From contig NZ_FMAC01000001.1 in the NCBI RefSeq assembly GCF_900094555.1, forward strand, positions 1,178,001 through 1,242,000: a DNA stretch of 64,000 nucleotides. The letters are read 5' to 3'. The translations under genes and the position numbers were made by a program. Origin of the DNA: Martinezella hainanensis. GTDB lineage: Bacteria; Pseudomonadota; Alphaproteobacteria; Rhizobiales; Rhizobiaceae. This document shows positions 45,471-54,577 of the stretch, one piece after another. Within the stretch, counting starts at the first letter, position 1. Each line of letters begins with the position of its first letter. A model generated the notes under the pieces. That model made no database searches. It saw only the letters and a list, made by a program, of their open reading frames with translations, and was not told where the DNA came from.

Positions 45471-46544
45471 TCAAGCCTTTGGAAGTTCTGCGATCGGCGT
45501 CGCCGGCGCGGCGCTCGATTGATAGGCGGCCTCGACAAGGGCCATGGTCTGCCAGGCATCCTCGACGGAGCCGATCAGCTCCTGATCCTCGCCGGATGCG
45601 AAGCGCTGCAGGTTGGCCATGCGGTTGACGAAGGCATCCGGGAACCAGGCACCATCGAGCTTCACCTCGACCCAATCGCTGCCATCCTCGGGACGAATCC
45701 ACAACTCGTCCGGTTCGCCGCGCGGATAGTCGAGATTGACGCCCAATTTCACATAGGCCGCACCCTTGGTGCCGGCGATGCGAAACTCGCAGGCCTGGAA
45801 CTTGCGGCCGAAATCATGGTCGTGATTGACCGAGAGCACACAGCGGACCTTGTCGCCATAATCGAGGATCGCCGCCGTCCGCGTTTGCGCGACGTCGTGG
45901 TTGGGATGGCCGATGGTCTTGGCGTGAACGCCTCGAGGATTGCCGAGCAGGCCACGAATGAAATCGAGATAGTGGATCGAGTGCATGGCGATCTCGATCC
46001 GCGGCAGGCCTTTCAGGAACGGCCACAGCCCCCAGGGTGTGGCGAGCGCCAGCCAGGCATCAAAATCGACGACCTCGCCGAGATAGCCCTTGTTCACGGC
46101 ATCGTAGAGCGCCAGCATCATTGGCGCGAAGCGGAGCTGGAAATTGACCGCCGCCTTGATGTCACGCTCGCGGCAGACCCGCAGAATGTCGGACGCGCCA
46201 TTAAGATCGCTGCCCATCGGCTTCTGGATCAGCGCGTGGGAACCCCGCGGCAATTTCGACAGGATCGTGGCATGCGCCGCCGGCGGCGTCGCCAGATCGA
46301 AAATGGCGCCTTCGACGGCAAGCGCTTCGGCCTCGGATGTAAAGGCTCTGATGCCCCATTGTGCGGCGAGCGCCGCTGCTTTCTCGGCGTTCGGATCGTA
46401 AAGACCCGCAACCGGAAAGCCGCCTTGCTTGTACGCCGGTAGATGCGCGTCACCGACGATGCTGCCGGCTCCGAAGATTACGATCGGACGCGGCTTTGAC
46501 GGATTCGGCCACCATTGGCGCAGGGATTTGGGATCGAAGGTCAT
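45471..46544 (-). CDS. Gfo/Idh/MocA family oxidoreductase
   Basis: The 357-residue protein has the Rossmann start (PIVIFGAGSIVGDAHLPAY) and the IQKPMGSDL segment equivalent to the EKP motif. A C-terminal domain follows, with FQLRFAPMM and the HSIHYLDFIRGLLG histidine region. It may oxidise the imported sugar to its lactone, the first catabolic step, which no other gene here clearly supplies. It starts after a repeat-filled gap that separates it from the mutarotase gene; its stop is 3 bases before the MaoC start. Confidence 0.87.
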   Translation of the reverse strand: MTFDPKSLRQWWPNPSKPRPIVIFGAGSIVGDAHLPAYKQGGFPVAGLYDPNAEKAAALAAQWGIRAFTSEAEALAVEGAIFDLATPPAAHATILSKLPRGSHALIQKPMGSDLNGASDILRVCRERDIKAAVNFQLRFAPMMLALYDAVNKGYLGEVVDFDAWLALATPWGLWPFLKGLPRIEIAMHSIHYLDFIRGLLGNPRGVHAKTIGHPNHDVAQTRTAAILDYGDKVRCVLSVNHDHDFGRKFQACEFRIAGTKGAAYVKLGVNLDYPRGEPDELWIRPEDGSDWVEVKLDGAWFPDAFVNRMANLQRFASGEDQELIGSVEDAWQTMALVEAAYQSSAAPATPIAELPKA

Positions 46545-46564
46545 CTCACCCTCCCATTGAGGCG

Positions 46565-46655
46565 GAGGGTCGGACCAAAGGTCCGGGGTGGGGTGATCTC
46601 TCCTCGCACACCGAAGGCAGTGATGTGCATCTCAAGCATCACCCCCGCCCGCGCG
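46565..46655. repeat. Dispersed intergenic repeat, family C copy 2
   Basis: GGTCGGACCAAAGGTCCGGGG, GGGGTGATC, ACACCGAAGG and CATCACCCCCGCCC correspond block by block with 7724-7786, with a longer spacer. It abuts family A copy 3. Confidence 0.55.
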
Positions 46656-46666
46656 TTCCGAGAGCT

Positions 46667-46826
46667 GCCCCTCATCCGGCCTATCGGCCACCTTCTCCCC
46701 GTTTTGACGGGGAGAAGGGGATGGGCGCACTCTCCGTCGCCTCTCACCTTTGCGAGGCTCGAAAGGCTCCGCCAAGGAAGATCGTCCCCTTTCCCCGCCT
46801 GCGGGGAGAGGGTTAGGGTGAGGGGC
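46667..46826. repeat. RIME-like palindromic element, family A copy 3
   Basis: It starts GCCCCTCATCC, contains CTTCTCCCCGT/ACGGGGAGAAG and CTTTCCCCGC/GCGGGGAGAG hairpins, and ends GGGTGAGGGGC, so the ends are inverted. It fills the gap between the mutarotase and the Gfo/Idh gene, inside what is probably one transcription unit. Confidence 0.8.
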
Positions 46827-46838
46827 TTATCTTGCAGG

Positions 46839-47168
46839 TCATTCATGATGAAAAACCTCCTCCATCATGGCCCACCACTCGCCCTCCTTGCGGGTCTCGA
46901 ATGGCTTCTGACACGGGATACAAACGGACCACCATTCCTGGTTTTTCGGGCTTGCGGCCATCTTGCGCATGTCGGCCTCGAAATCGGTTCCGATATATTC
47001 CCAGTAACCGAAGAGCAGGTTTTCCGGCTCCTTCAAGAAGATCGAATAGTTAGTGATGTTGCATTCGGAGATCAGCGCCAGGATCTCGGGCCAGACGGCC
47101 GCATGAAGCGCCTTGTATTCCGCGACCTTGGCCGGCTCCAGGCCGATCACCATACCCATCCGTTGCAT
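46839..47168 (-). CDS. L-rhamnose/L-fucose-type mutarotase
   Basis: The 109-residue protein matches the RhaM/COG3254 family: VAEYKALHAAVWPEILALI carries the conserved histidine, followed by NYSIFLKEPENLLFGYWEY and a WW pair near residue 82. These enzymes interconvert alpha and beta anomers of L-rhamnose or L-fucose so the dehydrogenase can act. ATG 47168 follows GAGGAGGA and lies 13 bases after the dehydratase stop. Context favours L-fucose or a similar 6-deoxy sugar. Confidence 0.88.
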   Translation of the reverse strand: MQRMGMVIGLEPAKVAEYKALHAAVWPEILALISECNITNYSIFLKEPENLLFGYWEYIGTDFEADMRKMAASPKNQEWWSVCIPCQKPFETRKEGEWWAMMEEVFHHE

Positions 47169-47181
47169 GGCACGTTCCTCC

Positions 47182-48294
47182 TCAGCCATGGATTTCCCGG
47201 GTGAATTCGCCGATCGAGCGCGCCTCCACGGCTTCCCAATCCCAGGCGATGCCGATACCGGGCTCGGAAGGCGCCAATGCCTTGCCGTCCACGATCTCCA
47301 TGCCCTTCGTCGTGAGGTCGTCGAGCTGTGGAATGTATTCAACATATTTGCCGTTCGGCACGGCGCAGGTGAGGCTGACATGCAGCTCCATCAGGAAGTG
47401 CGGGCAGACCGGAATATCGAAGGCCTCGGCAGCATGCGCCACCTTCAGCCAAGGCGTGATGCCGCCAATGCGGGCAACATCCACCTGCACGATCGAGCAG
47501 GCGCCTTTCTGCATATACTCACGGAAATGCCGGATCGAATACATGGATTCGCCAACCGCGATCGGCGTCGGCGTCGATCGGGTCAGCCGGATGTGGCCGT
47601 CGAGATCGTCGGCAGGCAGCGGCTCCTCGATCCAGGCAAGGTCCAGCTCCTTCAGGCGCGCCGCGCGACGGATCGCCTCATCGACGGTTAAGCCCTGATT
47701 GCAATCCGTCATGATCTCGAAGCCGGAACCGAGCGCCAGCCGCATCGCGGCCAATCGATCGTAATCTTCCGAGCCATGCGGCTTGCCGATCTTCACCTTC
47801 GAGCCGGAAAAGCCCTTGGCCTTCGCCTGCAGGGCGTCCTCGACCAGGGCTTCCTTCTCGATATGCAGCCAGCCACCCTCGGTCGTGTAGAGCGGGCAAC
47901 GATCCTTGGCGCCGCCGGCAAGCTTCCAGAGCGGCAGGTTCTGCTTTTTGGCCCGCAAATCCCAAAGCGCAGTATCGACGGCCGCAAGCGCCAGCGCCGT
48001 GATGGGGCCGATGGTCGTGGCGTGGGTCGCAAACTCCATCTTGTGCCAGATCGCCTCGATGCAATCGGCATCTTCACCGATCAAAAGCGGCACCAGATGG
48101 TCGGAGAGCAACCGCATGACGGAGGAGCCGCCGGTACCGATCGTATAGCTGTAGCCGGTGCCGACGGCGCCATCGCTATCGGTGATGGTGACGATCGGCG
48201 TTTCCTGGCTGACGAAGCTTTGGATCGCATCCGTCCGCTTCACCTTCGGCGGCAGGTCGACCATCCGCAGTTCAATTTTCTCGATGCGTGACAT
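47182..48294 (-). CDS. Sugar-acid dehydratase, enolase superfamily (mandelate racemase subgroup)
   Basis: The 370-residue protein has the full active-site set of the subgroup: KVK at 166-168, metal ligands Asp197, Glu223 and Glu249, and the Asp272/His299 dyad (VDVARIGG; CPHFLMELH). It would remove water from a sugar acid to give a 2-keto-3-deoxy acid. With a mutarotase, lactonase and BDH2-like SDR nearby, L-fuconate is the leading candidate; L-galactonate- or lyxonate-like acids are alternatives. ATG 48294 follows GAGGAG. Confidence 0.9.
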   Translation of the reverse strand: MSRIEKIELRMVDLPPKVKRTDAIQSFVSQETPIVTITDSDGAVGTGYSYTIGTGGSSVMRLLSDHLVPLLIGEDADCIEAIWHKMEFATHATTIGPITALALAAVDTALWDLRAKKQNLPLWKLAGGAKDRCPLYTTEGGWLHIEKEALVEDALQAKAKGFSGSKVKIGKPHGSEDYDRLAAMRLALGSGFEIMTDCNQGLTVDEAIRRAARLKELDLAWIEEPLPADDLDGHIRLTRSTPTPIAVGESMYSIRHFREYMQKGACSIVQVDVARIGGITPWLKVAHAAEAFDIPVCPHFLMELHVSLTCAVPNGKYVEYIPQLDDLTTKGMEIVDGKALAPSEPGIGIAWDWEAVEARSIGEFTREIHG

Positions 48295-48305
48295 GGTCCG
48301 GCTCC

Positions 48306-49403
48306 TCAGATTGCCAGGCTCTTGCCGGTTTCGGTGGAGAAGAGGTGTGCCTGGCTGAGATCGAAGCTCATCTTCAGCCGTTCGCCGCTCTTCAATGCGC
48401 GCGGATTGAGCATGCGCGTCACCCATTCACGTCCGGCAAATTCGACGAAGACGAGCGTTTCATTGCCGAGCGGCTCGGTGATGGCGACGGGCAGTGTCAG
48501 CTCGTGGACGGCGGATTCCATGCCCGAGTGCAGGCCGTGACCCGTCGGGAAGATATCGTCGGGCCTGAGACCGAAAGCGACCTTCTCGCCTTCCCTGACC
48601 TTACCTGCAAACTGGCTCGGCAGCGGTAGACGGTCGCCATTCTTGAAGGTGAGCTCTCCGCCCTTCAGCGTCGCCTCCTCGATGTTCATCGGCGGCGAGC
48701 CGATGAAGCCGGCGACAAAGCGTGTGGCGGGCCGCTTGAACACTTCATCCGGCGTGCCGACCTGCTCGATATGGCCGTCACGCATGATGACGATGCGGTC
48801 GGCCAACGTCATGGCTTCGACCTGGTCGTGCGTGACGTAAACAACCGTCGACTGCACCTTGGCATGCAGCTTCTTGATCTCGGTGCGCATCTGTGTGCGC
48901 AGCTTGGCGTCGAGGTTCGACAGCGGCTCGTCGAAGAGGAAGACTTCCGGCTGACGCACGATGGCCCGGCCCATGGCAACGCGCTGACGCTGACCGCCGG
49001 AAAGCTGCGCCGGGCGACGATCCATCAGGGCTTCGAGGCTGAGGATAGCAGCGGCTTCGTTGACGCGCCTGTCGATCTCGGCCTGCGGCTGCTTGGCGAT
49101 CTTCAGCGAAAAGCCCATGTTCTCGCGTACGGTCATATGCGGATAGAGCGCATAGGACTGGAACACCATGGAGATATTGCGATCGCGCGGCGGCAGGTCG
49201 TTGACCACGGTATTGCCGATCTCGATCATGCCGTCGGAGACGTCTTCCAGGCCGGCGATCATGCGCAGCGTCGTCGACTTGCCGCAGCCGGACGGGCCGA
49301 CGAGCGCGATGAACTCCTTGTCCGCGATGTCGAGATCGATGCCGTGGACGATTTCCAGAGCGCCGTAGCGCTTGACGAGTTTTTTGAGGGAAACCTGAGC
49401 CAT
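48306..49403 (-). CDS. Sugar ABC transporter ATP-binding protein (MalK/UgpC type)
   Basis: The 365-residue protein has Walker A GPSGCGKST, signature LSGGQRQR, Walker B VFLFDEP and switch histidine VYVTHDQVEAMTLADR. C-terminal regulatory OB-type domains follow from about residue 235. It powers the CUT1 importer formed with the two permeases upstream. ATG 49403 (MAQVSLKKL) is the natural start. The dehydratase gene follows 11 bases later, tying transport to catabolism. Confidence 0.94.
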   Translation of the reverse strand: MAQVSLKKLVKRYGALEIVHGIDLDIADKEFIALVGPSGCGKSTTLRMIAGLEDVSDGMIEIGNTVVNDLPPRDRNISMVFQSYALYPHMTVRENMGFSLKIAKQPQAEIDRRVNEAAAILSLEALMDRRPAQLSGGQRQRVAMGRAIVRQPEVFLFDEPLSNLDAKLRTQMRTEIKKLHAKVQSTVVYVTHDQVEAMTLADRIVIMRDGHIEQVGTPDEVFKRPATRFVAGFIGSPPMNIEEATLKGGELTFKNGDRLPLPSQFAGKVREGEKVAFGLRPDDIFPTGHGLHSGMESAVHELTLPVAITEPLGNETLVFVEFAGREWVTRMLNPRALKSGERLKMSFDLSQAHLFSTETGKSLAI

Positions 49404-49408
49404 TAAGA

Positions 49409-50275
49409 TCAACCTTTGACCGCACCGAATGTCAGACCCGACACCAGATGCTTCTGAATGATGAAAGTGAGAGCGAGCGCCGGAATGATCATCACGACCG
49501 CAAGCGCACACATACCGCGCCAGTCGATTGTGAATTCGGCCGTATAGTCGAGCAAGCCCACGGGCAGCGTCTTGGAATCGACGGAGCGTGTCAGCTGCGA
49601 GGCCAAGGCATATTCATTCCAGCAGGTAAGGAAAGCGAAGATGCCGGCGGATGCGATGCCGGGGCCGGCAAGCGGGAATTCCACCTGCCAGAAGGCCTGC
49701 CAGCGCGTGCAGCCGTCGATCTGCGCGGCTTCGGCGAGATCCTTTGGCACCTGCCGGAAGAAGCCGTCGATCAACCAAATGGTGAAGGGCACGTTGAGCG
49801 CGACATAGGTAAGGATCAGGCCGAAATGCGTGTCGATAATGCCGAGCCGCGCATAGACCATGAAAAGCGGCAGCGAGAGCGCCACGCCGGGCACGGAGCG
49901 CGTCAGCATCAGCCCGAGGAACACAGCCGATTTACCCGCGAAACGGAAGCGAGCGAAGGCATAGCCGCCGGACATGCCGATGACGAGCGCAATCGCCGTC
50001 GAGGTGATGGAGATGATGAGCGAGTTGCGGAAATAATCCCAGACCGGAATGCCGCCCTGCCCGACGCCGCTGAACATGGCGCGATAGGCCTCCAGCGACA
50101 GCTCCTGCGGGATCCAGACCGCCGGCTTCGCCATGATTTCCACGGTTGGGCGCAGTGAGCTGATGATGATCCAGAAGCCCGGCAGGCAAATGATGAGCAT
50201 CGCGAGGAAAAGGCCGATGAGATAGGCGATGTTCCACAGGCGGCGATGCAGGCGTTGTTGAGCGTTGCGATCCAT
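49409..50275 (-). CDS. Sugar ABC transporter permease (MalG-like, CUT1)
   Basis: A 288-residue, six-helix protein with the EAA loop LAEAAQIDGCTRWQAFWQVEFPLAGPG and the LTCWNEYALASQL segment typical of MalG-type subunits. ATG 50275 lies two bases after the upstream permease stop, with GGAG eight bases before it; a GTG three codons earlier is possible. Confidence 0.93.
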   Translation of the reverse strand: MDRNAQQRLHRRLWNIAYLIGLFLAMLIICLPGFWIIISSLRPTVEIMAKPAVWIPQELSLEAYRAMFSGVGQGGIPVWDYFRNSLIISITSTAIALVIGMSGGYAFARFRFAGKSAVFLGLMLTRSVPGVALSLPLFMVYARLGIIDTHFGLILTYVALNVPFTIWLIDGFFRQVPKDLAEAAQIDGCTRWQAFWQVEFPLAGPGIASAGIFAFLTCWNEYALASQLTRSVDSKTLPVGLLDYTAEFTIDWRGMCALAVVMIIPALALTFIIQKHLVSGLTFGAVKG

Positions 50276-50277
50276 GA

Positions 50278-51171
50278 TTACCACTCCGCTCCGATCTGGG
50301 TGCGGGCAAGCGCCAGCTTACGGAAGAAATAGACTGTGAAGGCGATCGAAAGAATGATCGAGACATAGGCCATGGCGTTGGCAAGACCCATCTGCGCATC
50401 GGCATAGGCGGTGCGTCCGACCAGCGTCCAGATAAGCTCCGTGCGCCGCGCCGGGCCGCCATCCGTCATGATCTTGACGATGTCGTAGGCGCGAGCGACG
50501 TCGAGCGAACGGATCGTCATGGCGATGAAGGCAAAGGGCATCAGGAACGGCCAGGTGACATAGCGGAAAGTCTGCCAGCTGGTGCAGCCATCGACTTTGG
50601 CGGCCTCGACCGGCTCCTGCGGCATGGCGAGCAGGCCGGCAAGAATGAGGATCGCGAAGACCGAGGTCGACGACCAGACTTCGGCGATCACGATGGAAAA
50701 CAGCGCCAGATTGCCGTCGATCAGCCAGGGAATGGCGGTTTCCGTAATGCCGAGGGATTGCAGGGCATTGTTGATGATGCCGACATTGTCGTTGAACATG
50801 AACTTGAACTGGAAACCGACGAGGACAGGCGAAAACATCATCGGGAACATCATCAGCGTGCGCAGCACGCGCTTGCCATGGGTCGCCTTGTTGACCAGCA
50901 GCGCCAGCCCCAGGCCGAGCAGCATTTCCAGATTAAGCGCGATCGTCAGCAACACGACGGTGCGAATGAAGGCGGCCAGGAACACCGGATCGGTCAGGAT
51001 GCGGATGTAATTGCGCAGACCGATGAAGGTGAAGAGCGTCGCTGGCCGCGTCAGGCGAAATGGCGTGAAGCTGGAATAGAAGGACAGAAGCAGCGGAAAC
51101 AGAACCACGGCCACGAGGACAATGATCGCCGGCAGAAGAAGCAGGACCGGCGGAGATATCTTTTTGAACAT
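50278..51171 (-). CDS. Sugar ABC transporter permease (MalF-like, CUT1)
   Basis: A 297-residue membrane protein with about six helices, starting PPVLLLLPAIIVLVAVVLFP, and with the EAA loop VEAAKVDGCTSWQTFRYVTWPFLMP. It forms the channel with the next permease. ATG 51171 marks the start; a longer frame reaches back through the intercistronic hairpin and is not credible. Confidence 0.92.
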   Translation of the reverse strand: MFKKISPPVLLLLPAIIVLVAVVLFPLLLSFYSSFTPFRLTRPATLFTFIGLRNYIRILTDPVFLAAFIRTVVLLTIALNLEMLLGLGLALLVNKATHGKRVLRTLMMFPMMFSPVLVGFQFKFMFNDNVGIINNALQSLGITETAIPWLIDGNLALFSIVIAEVWSSTSVFAILILAGLLAMPQEPVEAAKVDGCTSWQTFRYVTWPFLMPFAFIAMTIRSLDVARAYDIVKIMTDGGPARRTELIWTLVGRTAYADAQMGLANAMAYVSIILSIAFTVYFFRKLALARTQIGAEW

Positions 51172-51312
51172 GGTTTGCACCTGTCGGCATTCCTCGGCAG
51201 CGTGGCCCGGACTGCGTGGAATGGATTGCTTGGGACGAGACCCGGCACGGAACCGGCAGCGCAGATGGCGGTTCGCGGTGCCGATCAAGCGGTTCTCGAA
51301 GTAAATTCGCGA

Positions 51313-51342
51313 AAGCCCCGCGCTCCTGGAAGCGCGGGGCTT
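51313..51342 (-). terminator. Intercistronic stem-loop after the binding-protein gene
   Basis: A perfect 12-base-pair stem (51313-51324 with 51331-51342) with a 6-base loop lies just past the solute-binding protein stop and before the permease. There is no T-run, so it more likely protects the binding-protein mRNA or partly attenuates than ends transcription. Confidence 0.65.
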
Positions 51343-51354
51343 CGATTGCATCGC

Positions 51355-52671
51355 TTAAAGCGCGCCGGCATCCTTCAGGACGTCGGTTGCCTTCTGGGCA
51401 GCAGCATCGAGTGCTTCCTTGGAGCTCTTGTCGCCGAGAATGGCGGCCTGAAGCTCAGGATAGACGACGTTGGAAATCTCGATCCATTGCGGCGTGCGCG
51501 GAACCGGGAAAGCGTATTTCATCGATTCCTGGAACGTGCTCAGCACTTCCTTCTTGTAGGGATCGGAAGCAGTCTGCTGGATATCCCAGTCCCATACGGC
51601 CTTGCGGGTCGGCAGCGTGCCGTTGGCAGCCTCGAGCTTCTGTGAATCGTCGTTCGTCAGGAACCAGACGAGCGAAGCGGCCGCGTCCTTGTGGGCGCAG
51701 GCTTCGGTGACCGAGAAACCGTGATGGCCGGACCAGCCGGTGTGCTTGCCGGAGGAGCCCACAGGCTGCACGACGACGCCGACATTGCCGGCGATCTTCG
51801 ACGACTTCGGGTCGTTGAAATAGGTCGCCCAGCCCGGCCAGTCGAGATCGAGCGCGATCGAGCCTGAGGCAAAGCCGGCACCGAGATCGTCCCACAGATA
51901 GTTGGTCGTGCCGGCCGGAACGGCCTTGGCCTTGTACATGTTGACGAACCAATCGAGCGCACGCACGCCAGCCTCGGAGTTGAAGGCAGGCTTGCCATCC
52001 TTGTCGAGATATTCGCCGCCTTCCGCGACCAGCATTTCATAGAAGCGGCCGTTGATGGCCTCTTCCTTGCCGGGGAACTGCGTGCCGAAGAAATTCGGCG
52101 GGTTCGAGAAGAAGATCGCCTGGTCGGAGACCTCCTTCCAGGTCTTCGGCGGCGCCAGATCATAGCCGTACTTCGCCTTGAAAGCCGTCTTCTTGGCTTC
52201 GTCGCTATAGAGGCTCTTCTGATAGTAGAGCGCCGAAACGTCGAACTGGGCGCGCGGCAGCATGATCAGCCGGCCGTCGATGGTCGAGGCCTGAATTGTG
52301 GAATCGACAAACTGGCCGATTTCCTCCTTGGGCAACAGCTTGCCGAGGTCGGTGTAAAGGTCGGGATATTGCGGCGCGAAGGACGAATGGTTCGAGCCGA
52401 CGCACCAGGAAATACTGCCTGAGGCCATGTCCGACTTGATTTCTTTGTCGAGCTCGAAGTGGTTCTTCTTGGAGAGAATATTGACCTTGGCGCCTGTCTC
52501 CTTCTCCCACTCGGCAATACGCGCATAAAGCGGCTCGTACTGCTGGCCGCCAATCAGCTTTGCGTCGATCGTCACACCCGGAAATTTGCCAGGCAGATCG
52601 GCGGCGAAAACCGCGGTACCGGCAAGCAATGCCATCGTGCCGGCAACGAGACCGGCCTTCCAATTCCTCAT
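51355..52671 (-). CDS. Sugar ABC transporter substrate-binding protein (CUT1)
   Basis: The 438-residue precursor has a signal peptide (about residues 1-23, AGLVAGTMALLAGTAVFAAD). It continues with the family 1 fold: YEPLYARIAEWEKETGAKV, ALDLDWPGWATYF and TGWSGHHGFSVTEACAHKDAA. It captures the sugar in the periplasm. It heads the minus-strand unit, divergent from an IclR regulator with a palindrome in the gap. The layout recalls the L-fucose importer cluster of Sinorhizobium meliloti (from memory, not checked). Confidence 0.92.
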   Translation of the reverse strand: MRNWKAGLVAGTMALLAGTAVFAADLPGKFPGVTIDAKLIGGQQYEPLYARIAEWEKETGAKVNILSKKNHFELDKEIKSDMASGSISWCVGSNHSSFAPQYPDLYTDLGKLLPKEEIGQFVDSTIQASTIDGRLIMLPRAQFDVSALYYQKSLYSDEAKKTAFKAKYGYDLAPPKTWKEVSDQAIFFSNPPNFFGTQFPGKEEAINGRFYEMLVAEGGEYLDKDGKPAFNSEAGVRALDWFVNMYKAKAVPAGTTNYLWDDLGAGFASGSIALDLDWPGWATYFNDPKSSKIAGNVGVVVQPVGSSGKHTGWSGHHGFSVTEACAHKDAAASLVWFLTNDDSQKLEAANGTLPTRKAVWDWDIQQTASDPYKKEVLSTFQESMKYAFPVPRTPQWIEISNVVYPELQAAILGDKSSKEALDAAAQKATDVLKDAGAL

Positions 52672-52801
52672 CGAACTTCCTCCCTTAAGCTCGGACCTCT
52701 TGTCCGATTGCCCTCTCGACCCAAATATGGATCAATGATTTATAAGTAAACATCTTATTCATTGGCCGTCAAGCCGTGATCGCGCGCTTGTAAAATGCCT
52801 T

Positions 52802-52817
52802 CATTCATATATGAATG
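52802..52817. promoter_or_regulatory. 16-bp palindrome upstream of the IclR gene
   Basis: CATTCATATATGAATG is a perfect palindrome 34 bases before the IclR start, in the gap shared with the divergent importer unit. It is a good candidate binding site for the IclR protein; binding is inferred. Confidence 0.55.
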
Positions 52818-52851
52818 GCGATTCATGTTTCTTCACATGGGGGACTTGTTG

Positions 52852-53643
52852 ATGAGCATAGAAGACGACAGTGATCGCTACCGCGCGCCGGCGCTTGACA
52901 AGGGTCTCGACATATTGGAGCTGCTGGCGACGATCGACGGCGGCCTGACACAGGCCGAAATCGCCAAGGCGCTCAACAAGAGCCCCAACGAATTCTACCG
53001 CATGCTCGATCGCCTGGTGCGGCGCGGCTATGTGCAGCGACAGGATGGCGATCGCTTCTACCTGACGCTGAAGCTCTTCGGCCTTGCACATTATCACGCG
53101 CCGGTTCGCCGCCTCGTCTCCTTCGCAACGCCGCTGATGCGCGAATTCTCCAACCGCGCCGAGCAGGCCTGCCATCTGGCGATCTACGACCGCGGCTCGG
53201 TTGTCGTCATCGCCCAACAGGATTCGCCGACCTATTGGGGCATCTCCATTCGCGTCGGCGCCCAGATCAATCTCTACAACACCGGCTCCGGCCACATTCT
53301 CCTGGCCTTCAAGGACGAGAAGCAGCGCCAGATGATGATCAACGAGCAAAGGCGCCAGGAGCAGGATGCGGAGGAGCCGCCGGCCGATCTCGAGGAAAAG
53401 CTCGCGGCGATCCGCGAAAAGGGCTTCGAGACCATGAGCAGCCTGCAGACGAGCGGCGTACACAATATTTCCGCGCCTGTCCTGGCGATGGATGGCAATG
53501 CACTGGCGGCGCTGACTTGTCCCTACATCGAGCCCGTAAACTCGAAGGCGCCGACGCGCGAACAGGTGGTCGAATATGTGCGGGAGGCGGCAAAGCAGAT
53601 CTCCGAAACCGTGGCCGGCACGGTCGACAGAGCCGAGTTATAA
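52852..53643 (+). CDS. IclR family transcriptional regulator
   Basis: The 263-residue protein has a winged helix-turn-helix (ALDKGLDILELLATIDGGLTQ, then AEIAKALNKSPNEFYRMLDRL). An IclR effector domain follows (ACHLAIYDRGSVVVIAQQDS; NTGSGHILLAF; VHNISAPVLAMDG). ATG 52852 is preferred because a GGGGG run lies 8 bases before it; ATG 52837 is an alternative. Sitting between the two divergent units, it probably controls both in response to a pathway intermediate. Confidence 0.93.
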   Translation: MSIEDDSDRYRAPALDKGLDILELLATIDGGLTQAEIAKALNKSPNEFYRMLDRLVRRGYVQRQDGDRFYLTLKLFGLAHYHAPVRRLVSFATPLMREFSNRAEQACHLAIYDRGSVVVIAQQDSPTYWGISIRVGAQINLYNTGSGHILLAFKDEKQRQMMINEQRRQEQDAEEPPADLEEKLAAIREKGFETMSSLQTSGVHNISAPVLAMDGNALAALTCPYIEPVNSKAPTREQVVEYVREAAKQISETVAGTVDRAEL

Positions 53644-53708
53644 TTTTTATTTGAATAAACTATTCTTATGTGAGTATATATTGAGCAAGCAGGTATGGGA
53701 GGAACGCC

Positions 53709-54545
53709 ATGCTTTTCGACAGCCATCTGCACATCGTCGACCGGAAACGGCTGGCCTATCCCTGGCTGGCTGATGCCGGCGCGCTTAATCGCGACAGCCT
53801 TTACGAAGACTATGCGCGCGAAGCCAGGCGGCTTGGGATCACCGACACTCTTCACATGGAGGTCGATGTTGCCGAGAGCGATATCGAAAGGGAAACTGAT
53901 TACGTCAAAGGCTTGAGCCGCGAGCCCGGCAACCTGCTGAGAGGTGCCATCGCGGCCTGCCGCCCTGAAGGCGCGGACTTCCCCGCCTATCTCGACCGCG
54001 CGCTCGCAGACCCCTTCGTCAAAGGCTTCCGCCGGGTGCTGCATGTCGTGCCGGATAATGTCTCCGAGGGCGCTCTGTTTCGCGAGAACGTGAAGCGGCT
54101 CGCGGATACTCGCCTTACCTTCGATCTCTGCGTCCTGCCGCACCAGATATCCAAGGCAATCGCGCTCGTCGACCTCAATCCGAATGTCCGCTTCATCCTC
54201 GACCATTGCGGCGTGCCGGCCGTGAAGGATGGCCTGAGCGAAAGCTGGTCGGCGGAGATCAAGAAGGTCGCCAAACGGCCGAACGTCACTGTGAAGATCT
54301 CCGGTGTCGTCGCCTATGCCGATCCGGACAGCTGGAGGCCGGAAACACTGCGTCCCTTCGTCGAACATTGCATCACGAGTTTTGGTTGGGATCGTGTCAT
54401 CTGGGGCAGCGATTGGCCGGTCTGCACGCTCGGCGGCAATCTCTCTACCTGGGTCGCCGCCACCCATGCCCTGATGCAAGGCGTAAGCGATGGCGAACGC
54501 AATCGGCTCTACCATCTGAATGCCAAGCGCCTCTGGTCTCTCTGA
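53709..54545 (+). CDS. Amidohydrolase-family sugar lactonase (COG3618 type)
   Basis: The 278-residue TIM-barrel hydrolase has the N-terminal DSHLHIVD metal motif, a middle [10 protein letters not shown] histidine and the C-terminal WGSDWPV aspartate, as in COG3618 enzymes. Relatives hydrolyse L-fucono- or L-rhamnono-lactones to the free acids. Here it would feed the dehydratase of the divergent unit. It starts 65 bases after the IclR gene, across an AT-rich gap with a short inverted repeat (GAATA/TATTC near 53655), so it may have its own promoter. Confidence 0.88.
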   Translation: MLFDSHLHIVDRKRLAYPWLADAGALNRDSLYEDYAREARRLGITDTLHMEVDVAESDIERETDYVKGLSREPGNLLRGAIAACRPEGADFPAYLDRALADPFVKGFRRVLHVVPDNVSEGALFRENVKRLADTRLTFDLCVLPHQISKAIALVDLNPNVRFILDHCGVPAVKDGLSESWSAEIKKVAKRPNVTVKISGVVAYADPDSWRPETLRPFVEHCITSFGWDRVIWGSDWPVCTLGGNLSTWVAATHALMQGVSDGERNRLYHLNAKRLWSL

Positions 54546-54577
54546 GACGAGGCGCCTTTCCACCGAAAGACAATGCC

